From JADZAI01 sp047602465 (GTDB lineage: Bacteria > Pseudomonadota > Alphaproteobacteria > Micropepsales > Micropepsaceae), in assembly GCA_047602465.1 (NCBI GenBank), contig JASGHF010000001.1, positions 1,922,001 through 1,986,000 of the forward strand: a DNA stretch of 64,000 bases, read 5' to 3'. Position numbers and translations under genes: made by a program. Under the pieces are notes generated by a model. That model saw nothing but the letters and a program-made list of their open reading frames with translations, was not told the DNA's origin and made no database searches. Below are positions 55,602 through 64,000 of this stretch, piece after piece. Every line of letters starts with the position of its first letter. Position 1 is the stretch's first letter.

Positions 55602-57137
55602 TCAGGCTTCACGCCGGGTAATCATGCGCCAGACCTCGACCAGCCGGGGCGGCTGGCCAGTGCGGAGCACTGCATTCCGGAACAGCCGGGCCATCGCCCA
55701 CAGCACCAGCAACGAGAAAACCAGCGTCACCGCGCCCGACATCACCACCTCGCCCCAGGAGGGGTTGGTCGACAGGCGCACCATCATCACGAAGGGGGTG
55801 TAGAGCGGAATCCACCCGACGGTCGTGGCGATCGGCCCGTTCGGATCTTCCATCATCGGCATGATGAGGAAGAAGGGCAGCATCAGCAGGAAGACCAGCG
55901 GGGTCAGCAGCGACTGCGCCTCCTGCTGCGAGTTGCAGACGCTTCCCAGCCCCAGGAATACCGAGGCGATGGTCAGGTACCCGACCACGAAATAGAACGC
56001 GAAAGCCGGGATATACGGCCCCGACAGGATCAGATTGATCGCGTCATAGGCGAACTGGACGGAAGGGCCGGAGCCGTTCACCAGGATCAGCAGGCCGACC
56101 ACGATCCACGCCAGCAGGATCGTGAGGCCGATCCCGGCGATGCCAAGCAGCTTTCCGGCCATGAACTCCTCCGCCGAAACGGACGAGAGCAGAACCTCGA
56201 TCAGCTTGTTCGAGCGCTCCTCGATCACGCCGAGCAGCAGCAGGTTGGCGACCGTGAAGATCGACATCCACAGGAGCAGCGCGAGGCCGAGCGGCACGAT
56301 GTTGAGCAGGCGGTCCTTCATCTCCACCTGACCGCCCGAATCCACCTTGTCGGGGCTGAAGCCCTGCAGGCCGACGCGGCGCGCGGCGATGGTGTTCACC
56401 GCCTCCTCGCTCATGCCCTGCTCGCGATACATCGCCTCCTGCGCGGTGCGCGTCAGCGCCTTCTCCACCAGAGTCTGCAGGTCGTATTCGTTGATGTTGA
56501 CCGACCAGTACTGGATCGCCGTCTGCGGCTTGATGAGGTCATAGCCCGGCGGCACGATGATCGCGCCCGAGAGATAGGCCGGCGCAGTCTCCTGCACCTT
56601 CTTCTCGGACCGCAGATAGGGCGACAACGCCGCACCGATGGCCGATGCATCGGCGCCGGCGTCGATGCCTTCGGGCAAGGCCACGCGTATAAAGCGCGGG
56701 CCGGGCGGCACGAAGGCCGGCGCGCCCTCACGGGCAAGCCCCGGCAGCACGCGCTCCGCATGCTCGATGCCGCCCCAGGCGCGGAAAGCCGCGAGGTCGG
56801 CCTCGGTCAGCTCGCCGCGCGACGGCGCCAGCGGCGACAAGGCCGGCACCGACTCGGGCGGCAGGTTGTCGGCGGCATAGTCCTTCAGCGCCGACAGCGC
56901 GCGCTTCTCGGTGTCGTCCGAAACCGCCTTGTCGATCGCCGCCTCGATCGCCCCGCCCGTCTGGTCGACGACCAGAAAGGCGCGGGCCGGCTTGTTCTCC
57001 TGCACCCATTGCGGAATGAGGCCGGCCAGCACCGCGACCACCGGCACCGCCACCATGGTCAGCCAGAAACCCTTGGAGCGGGCGTGATGTTTGTACTCGC
57101 GCTTGGCGACCTGGAAGATGCGGGAGAGCGCGCTCAT
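55602..57137 (-). CDS. NatB-type ABC exporter permease (ABC-2 family)
   Basis: A 511-residue membrane protein. One N-terminal helix (FWLTMVAVPVVAVLAGLI), a large extracytoplasmic domain (about 40-270), then about five helices with VIEERSNKLIEVLLSSVSAEEFMAGKLLG, the NatB hallmark. NatAB exports Na+ in Bacillus; related systems export other compounds. Its start overlaps the ATPase stop by 4 bases, so both make one transporter. No regulator nearby; substrate unknown. Confidence 0.88.
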   Translation of the reverse strand: MSALSRIFQVAKREYKHHARSKGFWLTMVAVPVVAVLAGLIPQWVQENKPARAFLVVDQTGGAIEAAIDKAVSDDTEKRALSALKDYAADNLPPESVPALSPLAPSRGELTEADLAAFRAWGGIEHAERVLPGLAREGAPAFVPPGPRFIRVALPEGIDAGADASAIGAALSPYLRSEKKVQETAPAYLSGAIIVPPGYDLIKPQTAIQYWSVNINEYDLQTLVEKALTRTAQEAMYREQGMSEEAVNTIAARRVGLQGFSPDKVDSGGQVEMKDRLLNIVPLGLALLLWMSIFTVANLLLLGVIEERSNKLIEVLLSSVSAEEFMAGKLLGIAGIGLTILLAWIVVGLLILVNGSGPSVQFAYDAINLILSGPYIPAFAFYFVVGYLTIASVFLGLGSVCNSQQEAQSLLTPLVFLLMLPFFLIMPMMEDPNGPIATTVGWIPLYTPFVMMVRLSTNPSWGEVVMSGAVTLVFSLLVLWAMARLFRNAVLRTGQPPRLVEVWRMITRREA

Positions 57138-58090
57138 GACGGCTTGCCTCCCCGGTCATCGGCCTCGCGTGCGCCATCGCCCACCAGGCTCACGAAGATG
57201 TCGTGCAGCGCCGGCTCGCTCATGTCGAAACTCTCCAGCGCGATACCCCGCGCGAAACACGCTTTCAGCAAAGCCTCGCCGTCCGCGCCATCCTTCAGCT
57301 TCAGCTCATAGCGCCCATGCGCGCCGTCTTCGTCCGAAACCGAAACGACGCCCGGCAGTTCGGCCAGCGTCTGCGCGACCGATGTCGTCTTCAGCCGGAT
57401 GACGCGCGGCATCAACGCCCGCGCCGCATCCAACGTGCCCTCGAAAGCCAGCTTGCCGCGCGCGATCAGCACCAGCCGGTCGCACAGACGCTCGGCATGC
57501 TGCATGACATGGGTGGAGAACAGCACGGTGCGCCCCTCGGCGCGCAGATCCTCGATCAGCTCCTCCAGCACCTGCTGGTTCACCGGGTCGAGACCCGAAA
57601 ACGGCTCGTCGAGGATCACCAGATCCGGGCGGTGCGCGATGGTGCCGAGAATCTGCACCTTCTGCGCCATGCCTTTCGACAGCGCCTCGATCTTGGAGTT
57701 GCCGAACGCGGCGAGGCCGAACCGCTCCAGCAGCTCCAGCGCGCGGGTCTTGGCCGCCTTCGGCTCCATGCCTTTCAGGCGGGCGAGATAGACGATGGTC
57801 TCGACGGGCGTCATGCGGCGATAGAGGCCGCGCTCCTCGGGCAGGTAACCGACGCGCTCGCGCACGCCCATCGCGCTTTCCGACCCCAGCACCGAAATCG
57901 TGCCGTGGGTCGGGCGGATCATGCCCAGCATCATCCTCAGCGATGTCGTCTTGCCCGCGCCGTTGGGGCCGAGGAAGCCATAGATCGCCCCCTTCGGCAC
58001 GGCGAAGGTCAGATCCTCCACCGCACGGAATTCGCCGTAACTCTTCGCCACGCCCTCAAAGGCGACAGCGTATTCGCCCGAACCGCTCAC
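57134..58090 (-). CDS. NatA-type ABC exporter ATP-binding protein
   Basis: A 318-residue ABC ATPase. Walker A is GPNGAGKTTS, the Q-loop region GYLPEERGLYRRMTPVE is typical for NatA, the signature is LSKGMAQKVQ, and Walker B is LVILDEPFSGLDP; the His switch is in STHVMQHAE. A C-terminal extension (about 225-318) is shared with the NatA/DrrA subgroup. It is coupled to the permease gene. Confidence 0.92.
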   Translation of the reverse strand: MSGSGEYAVAFEGVAKSYGEFRAVEDLTFAVPKGAIYGFLGPNGAGKTTSLRMMLGMIRPTHGTISVLGSESAMGVRERVGYLPEERGLYRRMTPVETIVYLARLKGMEPKAAKTRALELLERFGLAAFGNSKIEALSKGMAQKVQILGTIAHRPDLVILDEPFSGLDPVNQQVLEELIEDLRAEGRTVLFSTHVMQHAERLCDRLVLIARGKLAFEGTLDAARALMPRVIRLKTTSVAQTLAELPGVVSVSDEDGAHGRYELKLKDGADGEALLKACFARGIALESFDMSEPALHDIFVSLVGDGAREADDRGGKPS

Positions 58091-58102
58091 AGCCCCTCGC
58101 TT

Positions 58103-59149
58103 CTACTCCGCCGGCACCTTGGGAATCAGCAGCACCGAAATGTCCTTATCGGGGGTGAAGTCCTTCTTCTCCACCACGAAGGTCGTCGCTCCCGTCTTCT
58201 TGATGCCGTCGATGCAGAGCGAGATGACGCTGTCGGCCTTGCCCTTGTCGAGCGTCAGCCTGAAATCCTTGATCGGCCCGTTCCAGGTGCGCGCCGTCTT
58301 CAGCACATAGTCGATATAATAGGCCGAGCCGACCCAGTAGCTCTTGTCGCCCTCGTCCTGGCGCAGCGCTTTCTTGATCGCTGCCTGCGTGCCCTCGTCG
58401 ATGCAGTACTGACTGGCGAGGTGGGCAGCGTATTCGCCGTCCTCGCTCTTCGGATCGCGCCAGATGAAGATGCCGCCGGGAGGGGCCGCCTTATATTCGT
58501 GAGCGATCTTCACCTCTTTCCCGTGCGGGAAAACCTGCGTCCAGTGATAGCGCTCGATGATCGACCACATCGGGTAACCGGCGGAGTCGTCGAAGGTCGC
58601 GATATTGGCGGCGGAGAGTTCGTCCTTCGCCGCCTGCGGCAGCTTGTCGAGCGCCGCCGACACGGCCGCGACGTCATAGGACAGCGGAATATCGTACTTC
58701 TTCAGAAGCGCGGTGACATCGGTGCCGGGCGAATCGTAGTTCGCCGAAGCCGGCGGCTCCTCTTCGCCGGTATTGTCTTCCAGCACCGCAATGCGGTCGA
58801 CCTTCACCGGCACGGACTTGCCGTCCACATTGGCGGTGAAGCCGACGATATTCTCCTTCGCCAGCTCCTCCTGGCTCAGCGCGAAATCCGATTCCATCAG
58901 CGCGCCAAGATTGATCGGCGGCAGCGGGAAGATCATCTCGCCTTCCAGATCCTCGTCGCCGCCATGCAGGAAGACATAGGAGACCTTGATCTTCTCCGGG
59001 CTGATATAGAGGTCTTCCGACAGCATCTGGACGGGCGAATCGCGGAACTCCAGGCCCGCGGCGGTCAGGCCGCCGAAACCATCATTGGCATGGGCCGCAC
59101 CGGCCAGAACCGCCGCCAGCGCCGTCGTTTTCAGGAAACGTGACAACAC
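58103..59149 (-). CDS. DUF4424-family exported protein (paralogue 1)
   Basis: A 348-residue protein with a signal peptide (LKTTALAAVLAGAAHA) and mature start NDGFGGLTAAGLEF, the DUF4424 pattern. A beta-rich domain with LSEDLYISPEKIKVSYVF and FPLPPI follows, then HWTQVFPHGKEVKIAHEYKAAPPGGIF and, at the C-terminus, FRLTLDKGKADSVISLCIDGIKKTG and FVVEKKDFTPDKDISVLLI. One Cys in the SQYCIDEG region and one in LCIDG could pair. It is the second of two tandem copies, 4 bases from its paralogue. Function unknown. Confidence 0.85.
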   Translation of the reverse strand: MLSRFLKTTALAAVLAGAAHANDGFGGLTAAGLEFRDSPVQMLSEDLYISPEKIKVSYVFLHGGDEDLEGEMIFPLPPINLGALMESDFALSQEELAKENIVGFTANVDGKSVPVKVDRIAVLEDNTGEEEPPASANYDSPGTDVTALLKKYDIPLSYDVAAVSAALDKLPQAAKDELSAANIATFDDSAGYPMWSIIERYHWTQVFPHGKEVKIAHEYKAAPPGGIFIWRDPKSEDGEYAAHLASQYCIDEGTQAAIKKALRQDEGDKSYWVGSAYYIDYVLKTARTWNGPIKDFRLTLDKGKADSVISLCIDGIKKTGATTFVVEKKDFTPDKDISVLLIPKVPAE

Positions 59150-59153
59150 AGGA

Positions 59154-60272
59154 CTACTCCTTGAACGCCGTGTCGGCGGTGATGACCAGAATCTCCAGAT
59201 CGCGATCCGGGGTGAAATCCTTCTTCTCCACCGTGAAGGTGGTGTCGGACGCCTTGGTCACGCCGTCCAGGCACACGGACAGCACGTTCTTCGCGTCGCC
59301 CTTGTCGAGCGTCAGCCTGAAATCGCCGATCGGGCCTTTCCACGTCTTCGCCGTCGTCAGGATATAGGCGATGTTGTAGGCGGTGCCGCCGCGGCTGCCG
59401 CCCGCCTCCGGATCGGCGGGCAGGGCCGTCTTGATCGCTTCGGCGGTCGCGGCGTCGATGCAGTATTTCGCCTTTTCATCGCCGTTGGGGTCGGTGTCCC
59501 AGTTTTCGTCCGGCTTCTGCCAGTCATACCAGTAGAAGAGGCCGCCATTGGGAAACGCCTTGTAGGCGTGTTCGATCTTCACCTCGGCCCCGGCCGGGAA
59601 GGTCTGGTCCCAGTAGTGGCGGATGCCGATCGACCAGCCGATGATCCAGCGCATCTCGGGGCCGTTTTCGCCGGTGTCCTTTTCGGCGAGACCCTTCTCC
59701 TCCAGCTCCTTCACCTTGTCGGCGGGCAGCTTGTCGAGCGCCGCCATGATCTGCGCCGTGTCGAAGACCAGCGGAATGCCGAGGCTCGCCAGATAATCGG
59801 TGATGTCCTCGCCGGGGGCCTCGTATTCCTCCCTGGCGGGCGGCGGCACATAGGGCGCGTCCGGCTCGGCCGGCTCGACATAAGGCTTGGGCGCATAGGC
59901 GCGGCGGTCGGTCTTCAGCGCCACCGCCTTGCCGTCGACGGTCGCGGTGAAGTTCAGCGGGTTCTCCGCGTCGAGATCGGTGGTCTTCATCTGGGTCGGC
60001 GAGAAGACGAAGGTCGACACCGCCACCGGCGGCATCGGGAAGGCGACCGTGCCGCTCACGTCTTCCGCGCCCGTGTTCCTGAACACATAGGCGACGCGGA
60101 TCTCGTGCATGCCGATATAGAGGTCTTCCGACTGCATCGCGATCTGGTCGGTCTTCTGGAACTCCAGGCCTGTCGCGGTGATGCCGGCAAAGCCGTCATT
60201 GGCGGCGGCGGAAAAGACGAGGAGCGCGGCCGTTGCGGCGGCCGTCATCAGGCGGTTCAGGCTTTTCGGCAT
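59154..60272 (-). CDS. DUF4424-family exported protein (paralogue 2)
   Basis: A 372-residue paralogue of the next gene, sharing the mature start NDGFAGITATGLEF, SEDLYIGMHEIRVAYVF, FPMPPV, the YCIDAA cysteine, FRLTLDKGDAKNVLSVCLDG and FTVEKKDFTPDRDLEILVI. It differs by extra Pro/Tyr-rich residues (AYAPKPYVEPAEPDAPYVPP) in the middle. Upstream gene of the pair; signal peptide LMTAAATAALLVFSAAA. A local duplication followed by divergence is the simplest explanation. Function unknown; probably periplasmic or surface-exposed. Confidence 0.85.
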   Translation of the reverse strand: MPKSLNRLMTAAATAALLVFSAAANDGFAGITATGLEFQKTDQIAMQSEDLYIGMHEIRVAYVFRNTGAEDVSGTVAFPMPPVAVSTFVFSPTQMKTTDLDAENPLNFTATVDGKAVALKTDRRAYAPKPYVEPAEPDAPYVPPPAREEYEAPGEDITDYLASLGIPLVFDTAQIMAALDKLPADKVKELEEKGLAEKDTGENGPEMRWIIGWSIGIRHYWDQTFPAGAEVKIEHAYKAFPNGGLFYWYDWQKPDENWDTDPNGDEKAKYCIDAATAEAIKTALPADPEAGGSRGGTAYNIAYILTTAKTWKGPIGDFRLTLDKGDAKNVLSVCLDGVTKASDTTFTVEKKDFTPDRDLEILVITADTAFKE

Positions 60273-60375
60273 GTCAGGCTAAATCCCCAGGGCGGTCGGA
60301 CCGGGCCATGATGGCACGCGCCGCAGAGGGTCATAAAGCCGCAAGATCAGGAAAACACGGCGCGGGTGCTGCGGC

Positions 60376-61017
60376 CTATTCGACCGTTTCGTCCCGGTAC
60401 ACGCCCCAGATGCGCTGACGCGGAACGTAAGCGTCAATCGACTTCGCCTCGATCTCGCAGAACTCGCCGCCGCAGGCTTTCAGGCTGGCGATGACGCCGG
60501 CCTCGGCATAGGCGATGACCGGGGCGTCGGCGGCGGGGCCTTCGCGCAAGGGCACGTTGTCGCCGGCCGTCATGACAACCGAACGGCGGCCGTCCAGCAT
60601 GCCCTTGTGGACCCAGCCCGTGGTGCCGTCGGCGTCGCGGATGCGCCGCCAGACATCGTATTCGGCGATCACCTCCACCGGCAGGCCCCGGCGGACATAG
60701 ACCCATTGGACCTTGTGCTGCGGCGAGGGGCCTTCACGCAGATAGACCTCGCCGGATTTCAGCGACACGAAGCGCGGCACAGGCAGGCCGCTGTCGCCGA
60801 TCCGGGTTTCCCCGCGCGTTTCGGGCGCGAAAAGCGGCTCCGTGACGGCGTCGGTGGCGGTGACAGGCTCGCTGTGGACGGCGGCGAGCCGGGTCGGCGC
60901 CGCCGCGATCTCGAGATCGGGCTTGGGCAGCGGCACGGGGGCCTCATCCTCCGCCCGCGCGAATGCGCCAAGGGCGAGGCCAAGCCCCAGAAGAATGGAA
61001 ATAGGAACCCTGAACAC
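60376..61017 (-). CDS. Exported protein with bacterial SH3-like domains
   Basis: A 213-residue protein with a signal peptide (ISILLGLGLALGAFARA) and two bacterial SH3 repeats at the C-terminal half: FVSLKSGEVYLREGPSPQHKVQWVYVRRGLPVEVI with RRIRDADGTTGWVHKGMLDG, and VVMTAGDNVPLREGPAADAPVIAYAEAG. SH3b domains bind peptidoglycan or proteins in the periplasm. In alphaproteobacteria this gene is commonly divergent from the dehydrogenase seen here, to my recollection. A 100-base gap separates it from the DUF4424 pair. Confidence 0.87.
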   Translation of the reverse strand: MFRVPISILLGLGLALGAFARAEDEAPVPLPKPDLEIAAAPTRLAAVHSEPVTATDAVTEPLFAPETRGETRIGDSGLPVPRFVSLKSGEVYLREGPSPQHKVQWVYVRRGLPVEVIAEYDVWRRIRDADGTTGWVHKGMLDGRRSVVMTAGDNVPLREGPAADAPVIAYAEAGVIASLKACGGEFCEIEAKSIDAYVPRQRIWGVYRDETVE

Positions 61018-61195
61018 TGTCTCGACGCTTGAACGAACACCCCTTCGCGTCTGTCCGCCCCGCCTTTCTGGCGCCGGCCGTCCCTTCGGGACCGAGCTCG
61101 ATCACGCGATGGCAGGAACACTGCGCCCCGCCGGGTTAATGGTGCGTTGACCAAGGGGCACGGGTTTCCGCCCGACCTGCGCTTTGCTAGAGGAC

Positions 61196-62209
61196 ATGCG
61201 CAGGGGAAGGCCCTTGGGGATCACGCTCGTGAAAAAGCCGCTCGTCATCGTCACGCGCAAACTGCCCGACATCGTCGAGACGCGGATGCGCGAGCTGTTC
61301 GATGTCCGCCTCAACGCCGACGATCACGCGATGAGTCAGGCCGAACTGGTCGAGGCGATGAAGACCGCCGAGGTGCTGGTCCCCACCGTCACCGACCGCC
61401 TCGATTCCCGCGCCATCGTGCAGGCCGGCCCGCAATTGAAGCTGATCGCCAATTTCGGCGCGGGCGTCGACCATATCGACGTGGAAACCGCCCGCCAGCG
61501 CGGCATCGCCGTCACCAACACGCCGGGCGTCCTCACCGAGGACACCGCCGACATGACCATGGCCCTCATTCTCGCCGTGCCGCGCCGCGTGGTCGATGGC
61601 GCGCAGGTGCTGATGAGCGGCGGGTTCAAGGGCTGGTCGCCGACCTGGATGCTGGGCAAGCGCATCTGGGGCAAACGGCTCGGGATCATCGGCATGGGCC
61701 GCATCGGCCAGGCCGTCGCCCGCCGGGCCAAGGCGTTCGGCCTGCAGATCCATTACCACAACCGCAAACCCGTCCCGAAGGCGGTGGAAGGCGAGCTTTC
61801 CGCGACCTACTGGGAATCGCTCGACCAGATGCTGGCCCGGGTCGATATCGTGTCGGTGAACTGCCCGCACACGCCCGCGACCTATCATCTGCTCTCGGCC
61901 CGGCGGCTGAAGATGCTGAAGCCCACCGCCTATGTCGTGAATACGGCGCGCGGCGAGGTGATCGACGAGAACGCCCTCGCCCGGATGCTGGAAGCGGGGG
62001 AACTGGCCGGCGCCGGGCTCGACGTCTTCGAGCACGAGCCGGCGGTGAACCCCAAGCTGCTGAAGCTGAACAACGTGGTGCTTCTGCCCCATATGGGTTC
62101 CGCCACGCTCGAAAGCCGCGTGGACATGGGCGAGAAGGTCATCGTCAACATCAAGACCTATGCCGACGGCCACCGCCCGCCGGACCGTGTCATTCCTGCC
62201 ATGCTGTAA
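61196..62209 (+). CDS. D-isomer-specific 2-hydroxyacid dehydrogenase (glycerate/glyoxylate reductase type)
   Basis: A 337-residue dehydrogenase. Catalytic Arg is in VNTARGEVIDE, Glu in DVFEHEPAVNPKL and His in LLPHMGSAT; the NAD-binding motif is LGIIGMGRIGQAVARRA. IANFGAGVDHIDVETARQRGI is typical of the glyoxylate/hydroxypyruvate reductase group. The start may be ATG 61196 (AGAGGA just upstream), TTG 61184 or GTG 61229; the first is chosen. Divergent from the SH3 gene. Exact substrate not determined. Confidence 0.92.
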   Translation: MRRGRPLGITLVKKPLVIVTRKLPDIVETRMRELFDVRLNADDHAMSQAELVEAMKTAEVLVPTVTDRLDSRAIVQAGPQLKLIANFGAGVDHIDVETARQRGIAVTNTPGVLTEDTADMTMALILAVPRRVVDGAQVLMSGGFKGWSPTWMLGKRIWGKRLGIIGMGRIGQAVARRAKAFGLQIHYHNRKPVPKAVEGELSATYWESLDQMLARVDIVSVNCPHTPATYHLLSARRLKMLKPTAYVVNTARGEVIDENALARMLEAGELAGAGLDVFEHEPAVNPKLLKLNNVVLLPHMGSATLESRVDMGEKVIVNIKTYADGHRPPDRVIPAML

Positions 62210-62287
62210 ACCAATCCTGTCGCTCGACAGGATCGTTCCGGCTTCTTAAGTGTTGGAGGATACAGCGGACTTCGGGGCCGGCGGCGT

Positions 62288-63379
62288 ATGCGCTTGCGCA
62301 TCATTCTTGCGCTCTTGGGGGCAGCGGCGCTCGGCGCCTGCGCCAGCCCGAAACCTGTGCCGCTCGACACCATCACCAGCGCGGCGGCGGCCAGCCCCGG
62401 GGGCGGCGACCCGCAGGCGCGGCTGAAGGCGCTTCTCACCGACGAACAGCGCCTGAACGATGTCTTCGGCCGCCTCGTCACCTCCAATGCCGATCTGTGC
62501 GGCGCGGACTATGTGCCGGCCTTCGGCTTCCGCCTGTGGTCGCTCAGCGACTTCGCCGACCCGATCAAGCCTGCCGCCGTCGCTGCGTTCGGCGTCGATG
62601 AGCGCCTCCAGGTCTATGCCGTCGCCGCCGGACAACCGGCCGCCGAGGCCGGCATCCGGCCCGGCGACATCCTCAGGACCGTCGAGGGCAAGGCGCTCGC
62701 CGATGGCCTCGACGGCCGCCGCCAGTTTGCGGAAGGCGTCACGGCGGGCCTGCTGAAGCGCGGCGCGGTGCGCTTCACCTTTCTGCGCGGCAAGAAGACC
62801 GTGACGGTCCGTCTCAAGGCGCTGAAATCCTGCCCCTTCGCCGTCGCGCTGGCGGTGGGCGACGATCCCAATGCGGCGACCGACGGCGTCACCGTCTTCG
62901 TCACCACAGGCATGCTGGATTTCGCGACCCAGGACCGCGACCTCGCCACCGTGCTCGGACACGAGATCGCCCACGCCATCCGGGGCGATGCCCAGATCAA
63001 GACCGATCCCGCCAAGCCGCGCCGTTCGGGCGCAGGCCGCGTCGTCGGCGCGGTGATCGACGCGGCCGCCGGGGTCGGCGATGCCGCGTTCGAGGCGCTG
63101 GGTCTCAGCGCCGCGCGCCGCAACTCCATCGCCGCCGAAGTCGCCTCCGACCGTCTCGGCCTCTATCTCGCGGCGCGGGCCGGCTACGACGTTTCGGCCG
63201 CGCCGGATATCTGGCGGCGGCTCGACAAGGAATATCCCTCGACCTCCGATGGCGGCTGGACCCATCCGTCCTCGTCCGACCGTTACGAGATGATGCGCGA
63301 GACCGCCGCCGAGATCGCCGAGAAACGCGCGGCGGGCGAGGCGCTTATTCCGGACCCTTCGGCGGCGCCGCAGTCCTGA
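62288..63379 (+). CDS. Lipoprotein M48-family metallopeptidase with PDZ domain
   Basis: A 363-residue protein with a lipoprotein signal (ALLGAAALGAC, lipobox Cys 18). Residues about 95-180 form a PDZ-like domain (AAGQPAAEAGIRPGDILRTVEGKAL). The zinc motif is H225-E226-x-x-H229 (LGHEIAHAI), with the third ligand E284 in EVASDRLG. The metallopeptidase resembles Loi/BepA-type M48 enzymes that handle envelope proteins. The last 35 bases overlap the convergent gtrA end. Order PDZ before protease is unusual but known in this group. Confidence 0.9.
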   Translation: MRLRIILALLGAAALGACASPKPVPLDTITSAAAASPGGGDPQARLKALLTDEQRLNDVFGRLVTSNADLCGADYVPAFGFRLWSLSDFADPIKPAAVAAFGVDERLQVYAVAAGQPAAEAGIRPGDILRTVEGKALADGLDGRRQFAEGVTAGLLKRGAVRFTFLRGKKTVTVRLKALKSCPFAVALAVGDDPNAATDGVTVFVTTGMLDFATQDRDLATVLGHEIAHAIRGDAQIKTDPAKPRRSGAGRVVGAVIDAAAGVGDAAFEALGLSAARRNSIAAEVASDRLGLYLAARAGYDVSAAPDIWRRLDKEYPSTSDGGWTHPSSSDRYEMMRETAAEIAEKRAAGEALIPDPSAAPQS

Positions 63380-63773
63380 AGACGAGCCGCGACGAGGCGG
63401 CATAGTTGAAGACGAGACCGGCGAGCGCCCCGCATCCCGCCGCCACATAGGGGCTGCCGAGCAGTCCCGGCCCGATATTCAGAAGCGCGACATAGACGCC
63501 GTAATTGACGGCGAGGCCGATCGAGTTCGCCGCCACGAAACGCGCCCATTCCCTGAGCACGCCGCTGAACCCATAGGCCTTGCGTTCGCCGAAGGTCAGC
63601 TGCCGGTTCAGCGCCCAGGTGAAGGTCACCGTCACCGCGAAGGACAGCGCACGTCCCCAATAGGGTCCGATCCCCAGCCCCTCGATGGCGATGATGAGAA
63701 TGCCGAGATCGAGAAAGAAGCCGAGCGTCCCGACAAAGGCGAAACGCAGGAACGGCGGCAGACGCTGCATCAT
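63345..63773 (-). CDS. GtrA-family membrane protein
   Basis: A 142-residue protein with four membrane helices. FLRFAFVGTLGFFLDLGIL and FTWALNRQLTFGE are GtrA signatures. GtrA proteins are thought to flip undecaprenyl-phosphate-linked sugars across the inner membrane for glycosylation of cell-surface polymers. It begins 3 bases before the upstream glycosyltransferase stop codon (minus strand), the usual GtrA-GtrB partnership. Confidence 0.9.
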   Translation of the reverse strand: MMQRLPPFLRFAFVGTLGFFLDLGILIIAIEGLGIGPYWGRALSFAVTVTFTWALNRQLTFGERKAYGFSGVLREWARFVAANSIGLAVNYGVYVALLNIGPGLLGSPYVAAGCGALAGLVFNYAASSRLVFRTAAPPKGPE

Positions 63774-64000
63774 CTAGGGCGGCGGCAGCGAGAGGTAATG
63801 CAGCCGCTTCACCTCCCAGCGCCCCTTGGTGACGCTGTCGAGGATGAGGCCGGTCATCGCCGACAGCGCCGAGAGCAGCGCCAGGCTCGCCGCCAGAACG
63901 GCGCTGGGCAGCGTCGTGACGAGGCTGGTGCGGATGAATTCGATCACCACCGGAATGCCGATGCCGAGCGAGAGCAGCGCCAGCAGGATCGCGATCAGCC
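63774..64000 (-). CDS. Family 2 glycosyltransferase (GtrB/DPM-like), N-terminus outside window
   Basis: The C-terminal 74 residues of a membrane glycosyltransferase, cut by the right edge. The visible part contains two hydrophobic helices around GIGIPVVIEFIRTSL and LAALSA-type residues, and ends with LILDSVTKGRWEVKRLHYLSLPPP, the ending seen in polyprenyl-phosphate glycosyltransferases. Its TAG stop is directly followed by the GtrA ATG. The catalytic domain is not visible. Confidence 0.75.
   Translation of the reverse strand, partial: LIAILLALLSLGIGIPVVIEFIRTSLVTTLPSAVLAASLALLSALSAMTGLILDSVTKGRWEVKRLHYLSLPPP

Overview
The window is a continuous stretch of a GC-rich bacterial chromosome, and the gene order points firmly to the Alphaproteobacteria. 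The markers are the run nfu - tsaB - rimI - fur - plsC - miaB - phoH - ybeY - corC - lnt - HTH regulator - metK - trmB - rimP - nusA - ylxR/L7Ae - infB - rbfA - truB - rpsO - pnp, a fused malic enzyme/phosphotransacetylase (MaeB), a GlnD, an OlsB-type acyltransferase and a fabA/fabB/fabI set. I cannot fix the order or genus from sequence alone. No rRNA, tRNA, CRISPR array, complete insertion sequence or prophage was recognised. Both edges cut genes: comM on the left, a family 2 glycosyltransferase on the right.

Layout. 1-15 kb is mixed chromosome: ComM end, an AT-richer NYN-domain protein, a secreted protein, a hybrid histidine kinase, an AmpG-like transporter, OlsB, the methionine-salvage operon mtnB-mtnD-mtnC, a SemiSWEET-like protein, a TauE/SafE permease with a divergent LysR regulator, and a low-GC patch (11.5-12.8 kb) with a membrane protein and a VasI-like protein. 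12.8-25 kb carries maeB, mutS, two membrane proteins, glnD and murJ. 25-31 kb carries trpS, a universal stress protein, nfu, a RutE-like nitroreductase, tsaB-rimI-fur-plsC and three small, poorly known membrane or exported proteins. 32-51 kb is the conserved translation/RNA block: tRNA modification (miaB, trmB, truB), ribosome maturation (ybeY, rimP, rbfA), transcription and translation factors (nusA, infB), rpsO and pnp, plus lnt and metK. 51-58 kb carries a family 1 glycosidase, a GST, the unsaturated fatty-acid genes fabA/fabB/fabI and a NatAB-type ABC exporter. 58-64 kb carries two tandem DUF4424 proteins, an SH3 protein, a 2-hydroxyacid dehydrogenase, a lipoprotein M48 peptidase, GtrA and the glycosyltransferase end.

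The most unusual structure is at 34362-35079. A small DUF559 endonuclease-like gene lies between two direct copies of a 146-188 bp multi-hairpin repeat, and the whole unit is wedged between phoH and ybeY, which are normally adjacent. The stop codon of the endonuclease gene lies inside the second repeat, and the end of that repeat appears to supply the ribosome binding site of ybeY. This resembles the arrangement of REP palindromes around their RAYT transposase, but with a different enzyme class. Two other palindromic repeat families occur between genes: one at 22932-23040, the other at 26331-26361 and 39947-40027, so the genome appears to host several non-autonomous palindromic elements.
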